NCBI GenBank assembly: GCA_034698045.1
Contig: JAQGAU010000492.1
Span: forward strand, 1-27,131
Direction of reading: 5' to 3'
DNA length: 27,131 nucleotides
From: Paramacrobiotus richtersi
Taxonomy: Eukaryota; Tardigrada; Eutardigrada; Parachela; Macrobiotidae
Below are positions 1 to 9,443 of the stretch, one piece after another. The position numbers and the translations under genes are program-made. Every line of letters starts with the position of its first letter. The stretch's first letter is position 1. Below the pieces are notes generated by a model. That model was given only the letters and a program-made list of their open reading frames with translations. It was not told the DNA's origin and searched no databases.

Positions 1-1214
1 CTCTGACTGTTCTCAATGCGCCACCTTATGTTGAGATCTGTGTGACTAATTTTGTCGCCATTAAAGTCAGCAACAACCTACCGATTTAAAAATGCTGGAA
101 TCGAATATCACATTTGGATATGGAAAGGATCAACTGCTGTCACAAGCATAAGTCACAATTTGGGACGAATTTCAGTCTCACACAAAGAAAACTTCACTGT
201 AGCAGACAACATTTTGCGAAAACTGAAGTTTAAACCAAATATACCAGTTGGAGGAGTCATACTTATTGTAGCCGGCGACGCTAAGCAGATACCCCCGGTC
301 GTACAATCCAGCGCTGAATATGACGTCTATCAGGCTACTATGTTTTCCTTGGATTTGTGGTCCTTCCTCATTCGAAGTATTTACTTCAACAGCGCCAATG
401 CGACAATCATTAGATCCTGAATTTGCTGAGCTACTGGAAAAGATTGGGAACAAAAATTATCCTACAGATAAAAATGGGCGCATAATCCTTACAGATTTTG
501 CGGTAACTGTTTATCCAACTGAGCTGAAAGACTTCACAGAAACTTCTCATACGCAGCACATTTTCCAACCTGCCAGCACCGGTCTTCTTTCCATAAAAAA
601 CGACGTCGTTGATTATTTTAATGGACTCATACCAGATCGCATGCCTGGAGAATTCTATGACTTTTACAGTGCAGACATACCACAAACAGAGATGTACACT
701 GGTAAGTCATCTAGCTGCAGTTTTTCCCAGCAGATGCTCAGCTTTAATTACCCCCTTTTGTAGACCTCGACGAATCCTTCTGCCACAGTAGAAATTTGCC
801 AAATTTCCCACCATATATCCTCAGGCTGAAAATTGGTTGCGAATGCTATATCACCAGAAATTTATCACCTGAAGACGGGTTCTTGATTAACTCAACGGTT
901 GAAATTCTTCAGATTGGGCGTTTCCGGATCTCAGTTCGGTTATCATCGACGCGAAAAGTTTACCATATACCCCGCATTTGTTTCGCAATGAACATCCACA
1001 AAAAAAGTTGACCTTTGTACGGAAACAATTCTCCTTGCGACCGTTATATGCCAAGACAATTAACCGATCACAAGGGTCAACACTGTTGAAATGCGCACCC
1101 GATTTAAGGACCGAGCCTTTCGCACACGAACAACTGTATGTCGCCCTAAGCCGAGTGCAAAAAAGAACTGACTTGCTTGTTTTTAGTGACTCCCGAAATG
1201 ATGCTTTCCGGTAA
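1..1214 (+). pseudogene. Pif1/Helitron-type helicase, C-terminal part, frameshifted
   Basis: Superfamily-1 helicase of the Pif1 type, as carried by Helitron rolling-circle transposons. The visible motifs run in the expected order. A Walker-B-like TIWDE lies near 155-170. GGVILIVAGDAKQIPPVV (about 250-305) is the GDxxQxxPV motif. A segment at about 590-660 matches the helicase block usually reading NxxVDxxNxxxxDRxPGE. NLSPEDG follows, then AKTINRSQGSTL (about 1050-1085) and QLYVALSRV (about 1130-1160), which are motifs V and VI. A 62-base intron lies at 702-763. The frame changes at least three times: near 170-195, near 365 and near 1000. The Walker A segment and any Rep domain would lie left of the window. 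The gene is therefore inactive as shown, unless there are assembly errors. A cellular PIF1 copy is possible, but the block order fits Helitron helicases better. Confidence 0.8.
702..763 (+). other. Spliceosomal intron in the helicase pseudogene
   Basis: The donor is ACTG|GTAAGT and the acceptor is a pyrimidine-rich CCCCCTTTTGTAG|AC. Removing these 62 bases joins EMYT to DLDESFCHSRNLP in one frame, and the helicase similarity continues on both sides. Confidence 0.75.
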
Positions 1215-1258
1215 TTTATTTAAGGTTATAAACGTTGTGTACAAGAAGCTACTGTTAT

Positions 1259-1264
1259 AATAAA
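1259..1264 (+). terminator. Possible poly(A) signal after the helicase ORF
   Basis: AATAAA lies about 45 bases after the helicase stop codon, inside a weak hairpin (ACTGTT...AACAGT). No Helitron CTRR end could be assigned. Confidence 0.3.
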
Positions 1265-1397
1265 CAGTAAATAACGTGCAATCCCTGATCATGATTTCTG
1301 TTTTTTTCTACTTCTTCTGGTTCATGAGCAAGCAAACGAAATCATGTTTTGGTCTCGCACAAATTACTCAGTAACCTACCAATATTATTGGTTGCTG

Positions 1398-2430
1398 ATG
1401 CTAAGCTCATACTTCGTGTTCTAAGCCAAAGTTATAGAACATTTTAGTTAAGACATGTTCTAAAACTTTTAGGGCAAAACATTCCTATAAAACTTTCGTA
1501 CTGAAAACAAATGTTTCAGAGCGAATCTTAATTCAGTTTTATTTGGATCCGTGGTCATACTGATCAAACGCTCCTAGTAATAACTCCACCCGTACGCCAG
1601 ATCTACCAATAGTAGATACAGTACTGTACGTTACAATACCGGCATGGGAAAATCAAGCTGGATCAAATAAATCTGAATTTAGGTTAAAAATACGAATACG
1701 GGAAATTATTTTGATGCAAATTGATAAGCCAGTAGTTCTTCTAGCTAGGTAGTAGCTAGCAAATAATTCTTCTTGTGCTATTTCCCGCCGAAATTGGCCA
1801 CGAAAAACATTCCTTTTTTGAGTTCTTGGCCTAAAATTAGCTAACTAAAACCAAAAAGTAGGTTTTAGCCGCTGTTAACGTTTTGCGATGTTGTGGAATA
1901 TATGGCAGGTCAAATGCAATTTATCGATGGAACTTGAAATATAATTCACCGTATCTATATAAAAGCTGGTAACTGCGCAACATAATTCTTATTTTTTTAG
2001 GGTTCAGTATAGCAAATTTAATTACATCGTTAATTAACGATGTTGAAAATTCACTTGTGATAATTACGAAAAGTGAGAAACTGGCAGTTTATTCATCGGT
2101 GTACAAGTACCCATCCCTATGATGATAATAATTATTGTAACCGAATCACTATATTTTCTGTTTTCCTTTAAATTACGATCTTGTGAGCATCCGGCAGCAC
2201 TGTGATTGGTCAAACTGCTAAAACATGTTCTAAGAGAAAGGAAAGCCCCTCCCTACTAAAACATGTTTCATTTCGTCTTAAAACATGCTTTAATGAAAAT
2301 GTTTTATTTGTGTTCATACTTTTTTTGTTTTAAGGACGTAATGCTAAAACAAGGAGCGCTCATACTTTATAAAACATTTTTCGCTTAAAACTGTTTTATT
2401 TCCTTAAAACATGGAATATGAGCTTAGCAT
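1398..2430. mobile_element. Non-autonomous DNA transposon with terminal inverted repeats
   Basis: The two ends are inverted copies: ATGCTAAGCTCATA at 1398-1411 and its complement at 2417-2430. The similarity continues inward, more weakly, through a TGTTYTAAG block. Both ends hold several copies of a subterminal motif of the type TAAAACATGTT (near 1455, 2218, 2258, 2278 and 2400), in mixed orientation. No ORF of any size is present, so the element would depend on a transposase elsewhere. No clear target duplication was found, so the superfamily is open; the subterminal repeats would suit hAT or a similar group. Confidence 0.65.
2024..2043. repeat. 20-base perfect palindrome
   Basis: ACATCGTTAATTAACGATGT reads the same on both strands with no spacer. 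It lies in the internal part of the 1398-2430 element. Confidence 0.9.
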
Positions 2431-3619
2431 AAGAATGGACATAACATAGCTCTAAGCCAAAAATTCCGATATAAACATCAATTTACACATTTACAACAGT
2501 TCCAGCGAACCCAAGATGGTGTCAGTCAGACTTTCAATGTTTAGCATAATGCAACATACGTACCGTTATATATAGCCAACATATCAAGGTCACATTTTTG
2601 TATAAATTTAGGTACTACCTTTGATTAATCTGTTTATTATATACCTCCAATGTTCATAAAGCGACTATTATTAATTCAAAAGAAATGTAGTTGATGACAT
2701 TCTGGGTGTTTTGCTCCAAGGATGCCGTCTACTCCAAATTTGTTAAATTAATTCAAAATAAATCCATCCAAACAAATCCATAACATTGCATGTAAGTCAT
2801 AATTATATTGCAGGTTATATAACTATCTGAATTAAAAATAGAACCAAAATTATAATCCTGTTCATTGGATAAACGGTATTTTGAGCTATATAGTTCAGTC
2901 ACCAGACATCAGGTGCAGACTGTGCAGTCCCGGAACAAAAAAAAACTGCAGAAAAAGATGAACGGACACTGTTATCGGATAGCCCATAACGCAAAGCGGT
3001 TGACGTTTATTATGACGGTGTATTCTCATAAAGGTCAAACAAGTTATAGCTCGCATTATTACACTTTCATGACTGTGAATATTCCGCTCTAGATTTCTGA
3101 GTTTTTAATAAATTATAAATGTTAACGAAACCTGAACTGTACGACAAATGGATGTCGGTGTTTTCTCCAATTCTTCGATACCAGACCAGGAATTCCAAAA
3201 CTGCACGATCCAGATAAAAGTACTTCAAATTGATACATAATTAAACTAACCCATGACCCAGCACACCTACATGATTTTACTTTCTAGAACTGTTAAATTA
3301 ATCCCGCTTACACTTGCCTCACCTTATGGGATGGAATTGAAGATTTCTCCGTCAGGCTTACGGATGAACACCACTGTGCAAATCGGACCTCGATTTCGCC
3401 CAAGTTTCCTTTGAAAACGTTATTCACTTATCGTAAGAGCAGCTATACAAGTTAAATTGTTAATACTCAATTTCAAAAACACATATGCAGTTCAAACTAG
3501 ACCTGATAACAGTCAGTACTCTGTATCCCAATTATATGAACACATGTTATTCAGTATAATCTTCAGTTCATTCCGCTTAACTTATAATTCACGTTCCCAC
3601 TTAGCGACATCGCAAACGA
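2431..3619. other. AT-rich intergenic sequence, no gene recognised
   Basis: About 1.2 kb with only short ORFs that have no protein-like features. The longest, 75 codons at 2865-3092, shows no recognisable domain and is probably chance. Confidence 0.6.
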
Positions 3620-3691
3620 ATTATGTTACAACTACTTCGAGGTTTTTGTTGTTTCTGCCACATGCAGTGTACGTTAACGCTGTTTCCACCG

Positions 3692-3735
3692 CCCCGCTGC
3701 CGGTGCTGCCGAACCCCGCTGCCGGTGCTGCCGAA
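3692..3735. repeat. 22-base unit repeated twice in tandem
   Basis: The unit starting CCCCGCTGCCGGTGCTGCC occurs at 3692-3713 and again, identically, at 3714-3735, inside the nested element. Confidence 0.9.
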
Positions 3736-3930
3736 CGTGCACTGCAGTATTGGTTATTTTTTGGCGCCACGGTGTTATTATGTTATATTTTTTGGTACAC
3801 TATATACATTATGTATTGTTGTTTTCTGTTTCTTGTTATTTTGTTAATTCACTAGGTGAGTATACCTAGCTGTTCCACTGCCATTTCGATCGCTATGGCC
3901 CTGCTGGACAAACTGTGCCAGAGGCATAAA

Positions 3931-3957
3931 GTGTTGTTGTTGTTGTTGTTGTTGTTG
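3931..3957. repeat. GTT microsatellite
   Basis: About nine GTT units in a row. It gives an artificial run of Asn codons on the minus strand. Confidence 0.95.
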
Positions 3958-4391
3958 CAGACGCAGTCGCTGAATGGCGAGACTGAAACAGTCTCACTAT
4001 GGTCGCTGCTCAGTAAATCAGCGGCAGGGACTGGTAGAAACATGGTAACGTATAGTGTGAGTTGCAGAAACAACAAAAACCTCGAGGTATGTGTCGAACG
4101 TAACAAACTAGACTGGTTGATGGTTAGACTTTTAATCCACAATAAAGCAGCAGCGACTTTCACTAGCAGAATTGCGTCCCTTATATAGCGGTAACATCAA
4201 GAGAACATCAGGAATGATAACAGACTGAAAAGTCCCACGGGAACAAGTTAGAACAAAGAAGGGAATATTCTGTGACATGGCAAAATATGACAAGAATGTG
4301 AACATAGGGTTATTTCCCATGAACCTATTCAGGGGACAGAGCAATCTTGAAAACATGACTCATGCAATGTGCTCATTCTGATATCGTAATA

Positions 4392-4401
4392 ACTCCCCTC
4401 T
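4392..4401 (-). other. Polypurine tract
   Basis: Minus strand AGAGGGGAGT directly abuts the 3' LTR, the position expected for priming of plus-strand DNA synthesis. Confidence 0.65.
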
Positions 4402-4554
4402 GAAGGAATCGCAGTCTCTGCGATTAAAATGACGACAAAAGTATATGGCAATCGAATAGACGATGTATAAAAGTTCAAGCAAAATTAATTAGCGTTTACG
4501 AAAACATTGAATCGTTCCAGTGGTCGTGGATTCGACCGGATGTTCATCCGTCCA

Positions 4555-5336
4555 TTAACTCGTAAACGCTCGATGGTCAGCTTCAGCGTCGTCCACTGTT
4601 ATCGGTAAATGCGTCTTCCCACTATAGCTACAGTCTGATTCGCAGTTGTTTTCATTATTCTTGCTATTTGGCTCCGAATACCCATTGTTAGGTTCGTCAT
4701 TCGCGCGAACTGGGCTGGCATGCTTCATCATTTGCTTGCCCTTTTTCATGACACTGACCAATTTCTTCGAGTTGGACATTTTCGTAGCCTTTGCATTCGG
4801 GGCATTTGTTGCGTCGTATACAGGGATATAAATCTTGTCACCGTTCCTTTTGGTGCATTTCTCGATTTTGTCGAATTTCTCTCCGTGCGATCTTCCCACG
4901 GCATTCATGCGGCTATCATGGTTATCCTCGACGTTTTTAAGGTAATTCTTGCATGTTCCAGCCTTCGCATTTGTAACCCGCGTTTGCAGTTCCGTTCTGA
5001 CGATAAACTGTTCCTTTTTCTGTGGATAGTTTCCGGTTCCCGTACAGTTTTGGCGCTGATATACTTTAACTGCTTGTCATGGTTGTTGACGGCTCCAGCT
5101 CGATCGCTCTTCCACTGATTTCGATCTGATCCGTTGTTCGGTATTTCTCGGCTTTTCACTACTTTTGAATATTGGTCCGGTATGAATCTTTGGATAAGTG
5201 TTCCATGATTTCCATTTCTTTTCCTCTTATTCTTCCCACAAACAACTAACGTGTGCGGTTCCATTCGTCCAAAGTGAACTTCAATATTTGTTGACCAGTG
5301 ATGCTTATAGAGTTCATCCGGTAGAATTTCATTCAT
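4555..5336 (-). pseudogene. Asn/Lys-rich ORFs in the 3' part of the LTR element
   Basis: Two minus-strand frames, 4905-5336 (143 codons) and 4555-4908 (117 codons), overlap by ATGA. The second frame is open well upstream of its first Met, back to about 5070, and includes spaced cysteines (NCTGTGNYPQ, AGTCKNYLKN, KIEKCTKRNG). It probably reflects one longer protein with a frameshift. The composition is unlike pol. Together with the signal-peptide-like ORF upstream it could be a divergent secreted or envelope-like product, but no family is recognised. Confidence 0.35.
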
Positions 5337-5422
5337 GTGTATGTCATAGACATTCCAATCCTGACGGGTTTTCCCATCCTCTTCATTAGTTGTCTCCCTC
5401 CGTTTGAGAATTGTTCAAGCTT

Positions 5423-5578
5423 TTATATGGTTTCGTTTGCGCATCCTCCCGAAAGTCGAAGCCATCCATCTTTTATTGCTGGTTCCGGGTTGCAGTCCAC
5501 TCCAACAAGTGTTAGTAATGCGAACGTTGTGACTGCCAAAAAAGGTAGCTCGGTCATCCAGTTTCTGTTGTTTCCCAT
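5423..5578 (-). CDS. Small signal-peptide-like ORF downstream of gag
   Basis: 51 codons from ATG. The frame is open upstream for another 34 codons that are very Lys/Asn-rich. A short polar start is followed by the hydrophobic run LPFLAVTTFALLTLVGV, then DCNPEP. That is the n-h-c pattern of a secretory signal peptide, or one membrane segment. The position after gag and before the 3' LTR is where an envelope-like gene sits in errantivirus-type Gypsy elements. Homology was not recognised, and the ORF ends early, so it may be the start of a broken gene. Confidence 0.35.
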   Translation of the reverse strand: MGNNRNWMTELPFLAVTTFALLTLVGVDCNPEPAIKDGWLRLSGGCANETI

Positions 5579-5825
5579 GGATTTCTTTGTTTTGTTAGGC
5601 TTGTTTTTCTCTTTCGACTTGTTCTTGCCTCTTGGTTTGGCAGCTCTGATTTTTGGACATGTTGGTACGGCTAATCTCGTTTACGACCACGACATTTGTT
5701 CTTCTCCCGGGTTTCTATTGCTCCCATTGCTTCCTTCAACCGCTGAATTCTCGTTCTGAAGCATATACATGTTTGCGGCGTGGTCCTCATTTGCAGCGGC
5801 TTTGGTCCACTCTCTGGTATTTGGC

Positions 5826-6464
5826 TCAACGTGGTCTGCTTATGGCAAGTAGTGAGTTTCCACGGAAGTTTCTGACAATCACGGCTGCTATTTCCGATGC
5901 CAAGAATTCAATGTCATCATCCGCTATTTCAACCTTGTTAACTACTGACTGACTTTTCTTCTCAGTCTTTCCTCCTTTTACTGGAAACAATTGTTGCGCT
6001 GATTCCAAAATCTCAACCGGTCTCTTTTTTCCCATTACCTTTATTTGCTTAGCCATGTTCTGATCTGCCATTCCTCTCAAAACAAAAAAGGCTTTTTCTT
6101 TTTCTTTCATATCAGTATTGATGCACAAATCTAAAACTTCAAAAAAGTACATTCGAAAATCTTCGTCTGGATCTTGATATCGTTTTAACAGTGTCTCTAA
6201 TGCAAAATCTTTCGTTCTTAATTTCGCAAAAAGATTCCGGAATTGCTTTCTCAAGTCTGTTCAGTTCTTTTTCACTGCATCATCTAGACCTTTAAACCAT
6301 TTTCTTGCGGTGTTCGCTAAAACATCTGGAAACCTATCTGCCTTTTTAGCATCATCCCGGTCATCGCTTTCTGCGCACCTTTCGAAAGAGTCCAACCATT
6401 GCTCCGCATCTTCGTGTGCGGATGTTGAGAACGGTGTCGGTAGTTTGACTTTTGGACCCTCCAA
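5826..6464 (-). pseudogene. gag: Retrotransposon Gag (Ty3/Gypsy type), broken
   Basis: Two minus-strand pieces, 6261-6464 and 5826-6254, are separated by in-frame stops. The first reads PTPFSTSAHEDAEQWLDSFE and later TARKWFKGL, the classic start of the Retrotrans_gag capsid domain. The second reads LLKRYQDPDEDFRMYFFEVL and then VLRGM, the rest of the same domain. Gag forms the particle that packages the element RNA. No CCHC zinc knuckle follows. A Lys/Arg-rich stretch does follow in a shifted frame. The broken frame means no full Gag from this copy. Confidence 0.8.
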
Positions 6465-6772
6465 TGGGGCACCGAAAATTTACTTACTAGGGTGACATGC
6501 GGTTTGGCCATTTTGACTAAAGCTATACAGCCTGTGACTGCTAAAAGACTACATGCCTGTCCAAATCCAAAACATACACCTTGATGCATGGCCCGACAAA
6601 ACATTTTCTTGCAATTTGCCTTAGCTCAGCCATAGCTTGGGATCTACTTAGCTTGGCATACAACCGGTTTCAGCCAACAAGAGTACGAGCGTTTTCAAAG
6701 CCAACATCCAGGTTGATTCAGCGCAGTATTGAATTTCTAGTCTGTAAATCACCCTGATCACAATTATCAAAA

Positions 6773-7270
6773 CTAAAACCTAAACTCGTCGTAATACGTC
6801 ATGGATACAAAATTAAAATTGTTATTATTACTTGCCTCTTCTTCTGTAAGCTCTTCGATAACTTCTCTTACGGTAGTGTCAAAAGTCTCGGAATTATCCC
6901 CAGACCTTCTAGAAAGTTCGCTATCGTACTCAGAATTGTCGGTACCAGCTATAAATGCTGAGTCAAAAAATTGTCTGCTTCTGTATCACTCTCATCAGAC
7001 TCTTTTCGTGTAACAAAATTACTAGTATAATTTATATTCTGCTTAACCGTATTGTTATCACCCGTACTTAATTTTTCGAAACTACTTCTTTCACAAATCT
7101 TATTTCTGTCGTCTTTTAAACCACTTGATGATGCCGGTTGGCTACTACCCGAGTATTTGCTCTTCTGTAGCTCTTTAGGTACTATTTTCGGCGGCTGCCG
7201 ATTAAGTCTACCACTTTTAAAAATCTGAGATAGCCCACTACTATCAGGTCTATTCGGCGAAACACTTTTC
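6773..7270 (-). pseudogene. Leader/N-terminal region of gag, broken
   Basis: A reading frame on the minus strand stays open for about 100 codons. It is rich in Ser, Asn and Lys (for example KIVPKELQKSKYSGSS), ends at a stop near 6960, and continues in another frame as an acidic stretch (EVIEELTEEEASNNNN) to a stop at 6773-6775. This fits a disordered Gag N-terminus with one frameshift. No known domain is seen and the start codon is unclear. An in-frame TGA lies just before 7270. It could instead be a separate leader ORF. Confidence 0.45.
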
Positions 7271-7687
7271 CCTCAAACAGTTTTGCCCTTATTCGTCGCC
7301 ACGTTTAACCTTCACTAACTAACCCATCTAAACAATTCAAATAGCAAAACTTTTACATTCACAAACTTACTTAAAGTTCACTGTCTAAATAAATCTTGTT
7401 TTTGTACGCGCACTATCAAAAATTCTGATTTCAGTATTTTCAGAACAACTGCTTTGAGTGCAAGAGTGCAGTTGATCAGGCTACACAACACCCACTTTTC
7501 GGATTCTTCCCCGGGGTTCTTTTCTCACTTGTACTGAAATCACTTACCGGTTACTTCAAACCGACTTCAAAAATATTTCTCAAAACTTTTCCGGTCTTTA
7601 TAGGACACGCAAAAAAAGGGTCACTGCTTCCTCGGCTGGGCTCAGAACTAACCATTTTGGACTCGAACTTCCTCGCAGGGTCACTTT

Positions 7688-7705
7688 TCTACATCCTTCA
7701 CGCCA
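7688..7705 (-). other. Primer-binding site, candidate
   Basis: Two bases after the 5' LTR the minus strand reads TGGCGTGAAGGATGTAGA. It starts with the TGG that pairs with the CCA end of a tRNA. The tRNA species was not identified. Confidence 0.5.
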
Positions 7706-7707
7706 CT

Positions 7708-8032
7708 TGTTACAACTATGTGTCGAACGTAACAAACTAGACTAGTTGATGGTTAGACTTTTAACCCATACTAAGTCCGCAGCGACTTTCACTAGCAGAA
7801 TTGCGTCCCTTATATAGCGATAACATCAAGAGAACATCAGGAATGATAACAGACTAAAAAGTCCCACGGGAACTGGTCAGCACAAAGAAGGGAATATTCT
7901 GTGATATGGGAAAATATGACAGGAATGTAAACATAGTCATTTCCTGTGAACCCATTTAGGGGACAGACTCTGTCCGACAGAGCAACCTTGAAAACATGAC
8001 TCATACAATGTGCTTATTGTGATATCGTAACA
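7708..8032 (-). repeat. 5' LTR of the retrotransposon
   Basis: On the minus strand it starts TGTTACGATATC and ends TTGTAACA, the usual TG...CA. It matches 3624-4391 through most of its length once the nested insertion there is ignored. It has about 13 extra bases (around 7966-7980) that the other copy lacks. Confidence 0.9.
7811..7816 (-). promoter_or_regulatory. TATA box in the 5' LTR
   Basis: Minus strand reads GCTATATAAGGGACGC inside the LTR. The same motif is kept in the other LTR near 4180-4187. It is the likely core promoter of the retrotransposon transcript. Confidence 0.55.
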
Positions 8033-8036
8033 ATTA

Positions 8037-8883
8037 CACACATGTTTATTGCAGAGATCGAACCGTTGTTAAGGGAATAAAGATAGTCAGAACTCCAACT
8101 CAATCGAACTCCACTTTCGCATTCCCACCAAGTACGTTTAAGCAAGTACAACCAGTGCAACGGAAGAAATGTTCAGCGCTGTTTCGTCTCCTCGGTACGG
8201 CGATTACAGGTAAAGCTCTAATCAAGGTACAGGTAGAGGCGATTATAAGTTAGCTATAATGTAGAAATTATCATTTTATCAGAACAAATTACCGTATGTA
8301 CCATTTAATTTTCTTTATGCAAATCTGATGCATACATGTCCCTAAAGCTTATGCAAATGCGCTACAAGAAGGTTTGCAAATATTTTATGAGTTAGTTATC
8401 CTTATTAACATGTGCGTGTGATATAGGCAATAAAACCTGTAACATTAGCATCTCAAATATATAACAAGGTCTGGTAGCAAGCGAGAGCAACGAGGTGCAT
8501 CTACAAAAATCAGTATAACTTTCGCACACGCTTGCACCAACTTAATTGTCATTTTAGATAACAGGTAAACATTGATTTCTGATGCTGTATTTATTTAATA
8601 ACATAACCTAATCATAATTTAATAACAATGCAAACCATGAAAGTTTGCTTCAGAAAATTTCCCAATTTTACAGCTCCATCAGGTTGATGCTTTTTTTTGC
8701 ATGCATTCTTTTTATTGCCAAATATAACAAGAAATTATAAGAAAGTGCGAAAACGCATTTAGGTAACAAAAAGCCCCTGTCGCTGCCGAATCACTAAAAA
8801 AAGGTCATCCAAATTAGCAGAAGACGGTAAAGTGCCATTTATGGCCATCGCATTGGCCTAATTCTACACTAATCCGTTGGTAT
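8037..8883. other. Intergenic sequence, nothing recognised
   Basis: About 850 bases of AT-rich sequence between the LTR element and the reverse-transcriptase fragment. No ORF, RNA gene or repeat is supported. Confidence 0.6.
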
Positions 8884-9230
8884 TTAAATAAGATCTTTCG
8901 ATCGTTTTTCGCCGGTTTCATGGCGGATCTTCTTGCCAAGAATGGACAGCAGGCGGTGGGCTTCCGGTCCCCTCGGTCCAGCAGTTTCGAAAGCCAGTGG
9001 ACAGAACAGGTAATGCATTGGTATTTCGTGATCTTCGCCTGTTCGGCCTACATCGCCGCTGCGCCAGCTTTCTTAGAAGTCGCTGCGAGATAAGTGATGG
9101 CTACGGTCCATCTGCGCGTTGCATCCCAGGGCAACATTTTGGCTCGCTCCCAGGGAGCCAGCGTGACTTGTTCCGAATCTTGTTGCTCAGCGTTTAGACT
9201 GACGTAGGGAGAAATCGCCGGCCCAGTCAA
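8884..9230 (-). pseudogene. C-terminal fragment of a retroelement reverse-transcriptase ORF
   Basis: Minus strand, from 9230 down to a stop at 8884-8886. The first frame (9048-9230) contains VTLAPWERAKMLPWDAT, then YLAATSKKAGAAA. A shifted frame gives AEQAKITKYQ, and a further frame gives PLAFETAGPRGPEAHRLL followed by TGEKRSK. In this order these are the conserved tail of a widespread family of invertebrate retroelement proteins (pattern: DGVTLxPW, WDVT, AGAAA, KY, PxAxETxGxxGxEA, TGExR). The polymerase domain itself is absent, and at least two frame breaks show decay. Family assignment is from memory of the pattern and was not searched. Confidence 0.6.
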
Positions 9231-9394
9231 CTATAATAATCATAACGGTTTCTCTCGGCACGATTACGTTATCATTGGTGCGTGTATTTTTTTCATTTTT
9301 TCCACTGAGTCATATCTCGGCAACACTCTCGCCGAATTCTATAACGGTTATGGTTATAGTTGAAACAGACCACTATTGTTAAATGTTAAATCGT

Positions 9395-9443
9395 GCCTGC
9401 AGCCTGTCACACAGACAGGCTGCAGGCCTGTCTGACAGGCCTG
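9395..9443. repeat. Two overlapping hairpins
   Basis: GCCTGCAGCCTGTC (9395-9408) pairs perfectly with 9414-9427 across a 5-base loop. A second stem, AGGCCTGT (9424-9431) with ACAGGCCT (9435-9442), shares bases with the first, so only one can form at a time. Confidence 0.85.

Larger units (their letters stand above)
3635..4087. mobile_element. TA-flanked inverted-repeat element nested in the LTR
   Basis: It begins CTTCGAGGTTTTTGTTG and ends with the complement of CCTCGAGGTTTTTGTTG. The inverted repeat continues imperfectly for about 60 bases. TA precedes (3633-3634) and TA follows (4088-4089), while the uninterrupted LTR at 7708 has one TA at this point. This shows a 453-base insertion with TA duplication, as in Tc1/mariner-type or similar MITEs. 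Inside are two copies of a 22-base unit and a GTT run. There is no transposase. Confidence 0.85.
3624..4391 (-). repeat. 3' LTR, interrupted by a nested transposon
   Basis: Bases 3624-3634 and 4088-4391 together match the 5' LTR. The first nine bases, TGTTACAAC, are identical to the start of the copy at 7708. The outer minus-strand start reads TATTACG instead of TGTTACG, a point decay of the terminal dinucleotide. Confidence 0.88.
3620..8036 (-). mobile_element. LTR retrotransposon, gag-containing, pol-less, degenerate
   Basis: A structurally complete LTR element on the minus strand. The same 4 bases, ATTA, flank it at 3620-3623 and 8033-8036 as a target duplication. The 5' LTR is 7708-8032. 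The 3' LTR is 3624-4391, split by a nested element. A primer-binding-site-like TGGCG and a polypurine tract lie at the correct places. Inside, on the minus strand, are a gag with stop and frameshift breaks, a small signal-peptide-like ORF, and basic Asn/Lys-rich ORFs. No protease, reverse transcriptase, RNase H or integrase motif is visible in about 3.3 kb of interior. The gag type and the 4-base duplication favour Ty3/Gypsy. The LTRs differ by point changes and small indels, so the insertion is old. Confidence 0.88.

Noticed and set aside
1214-1300. Possible Helitron 3' end (hairpin ACTGTT/AACAGT)
   Set aside because: The stem is short and AT-rich, and no CTRR sequence follows at the expected distance.
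3457-4188. Several ORFs on both strands, up to 132 codons, with Leu/Asn runs
   Set aside because: They run through the nested inverted-repeat element and its GTT microsatellite; the mirrored translations come from the inverted repeats.
8920-9093. Plus-strand ORF of 57 codons with a hydrophobic segment, a TATA-like sequence upstream and a fair start context
   Set aside because: It lies exactly antisense to the conserved retroelement tail on the minus strand, which explains the open frame.
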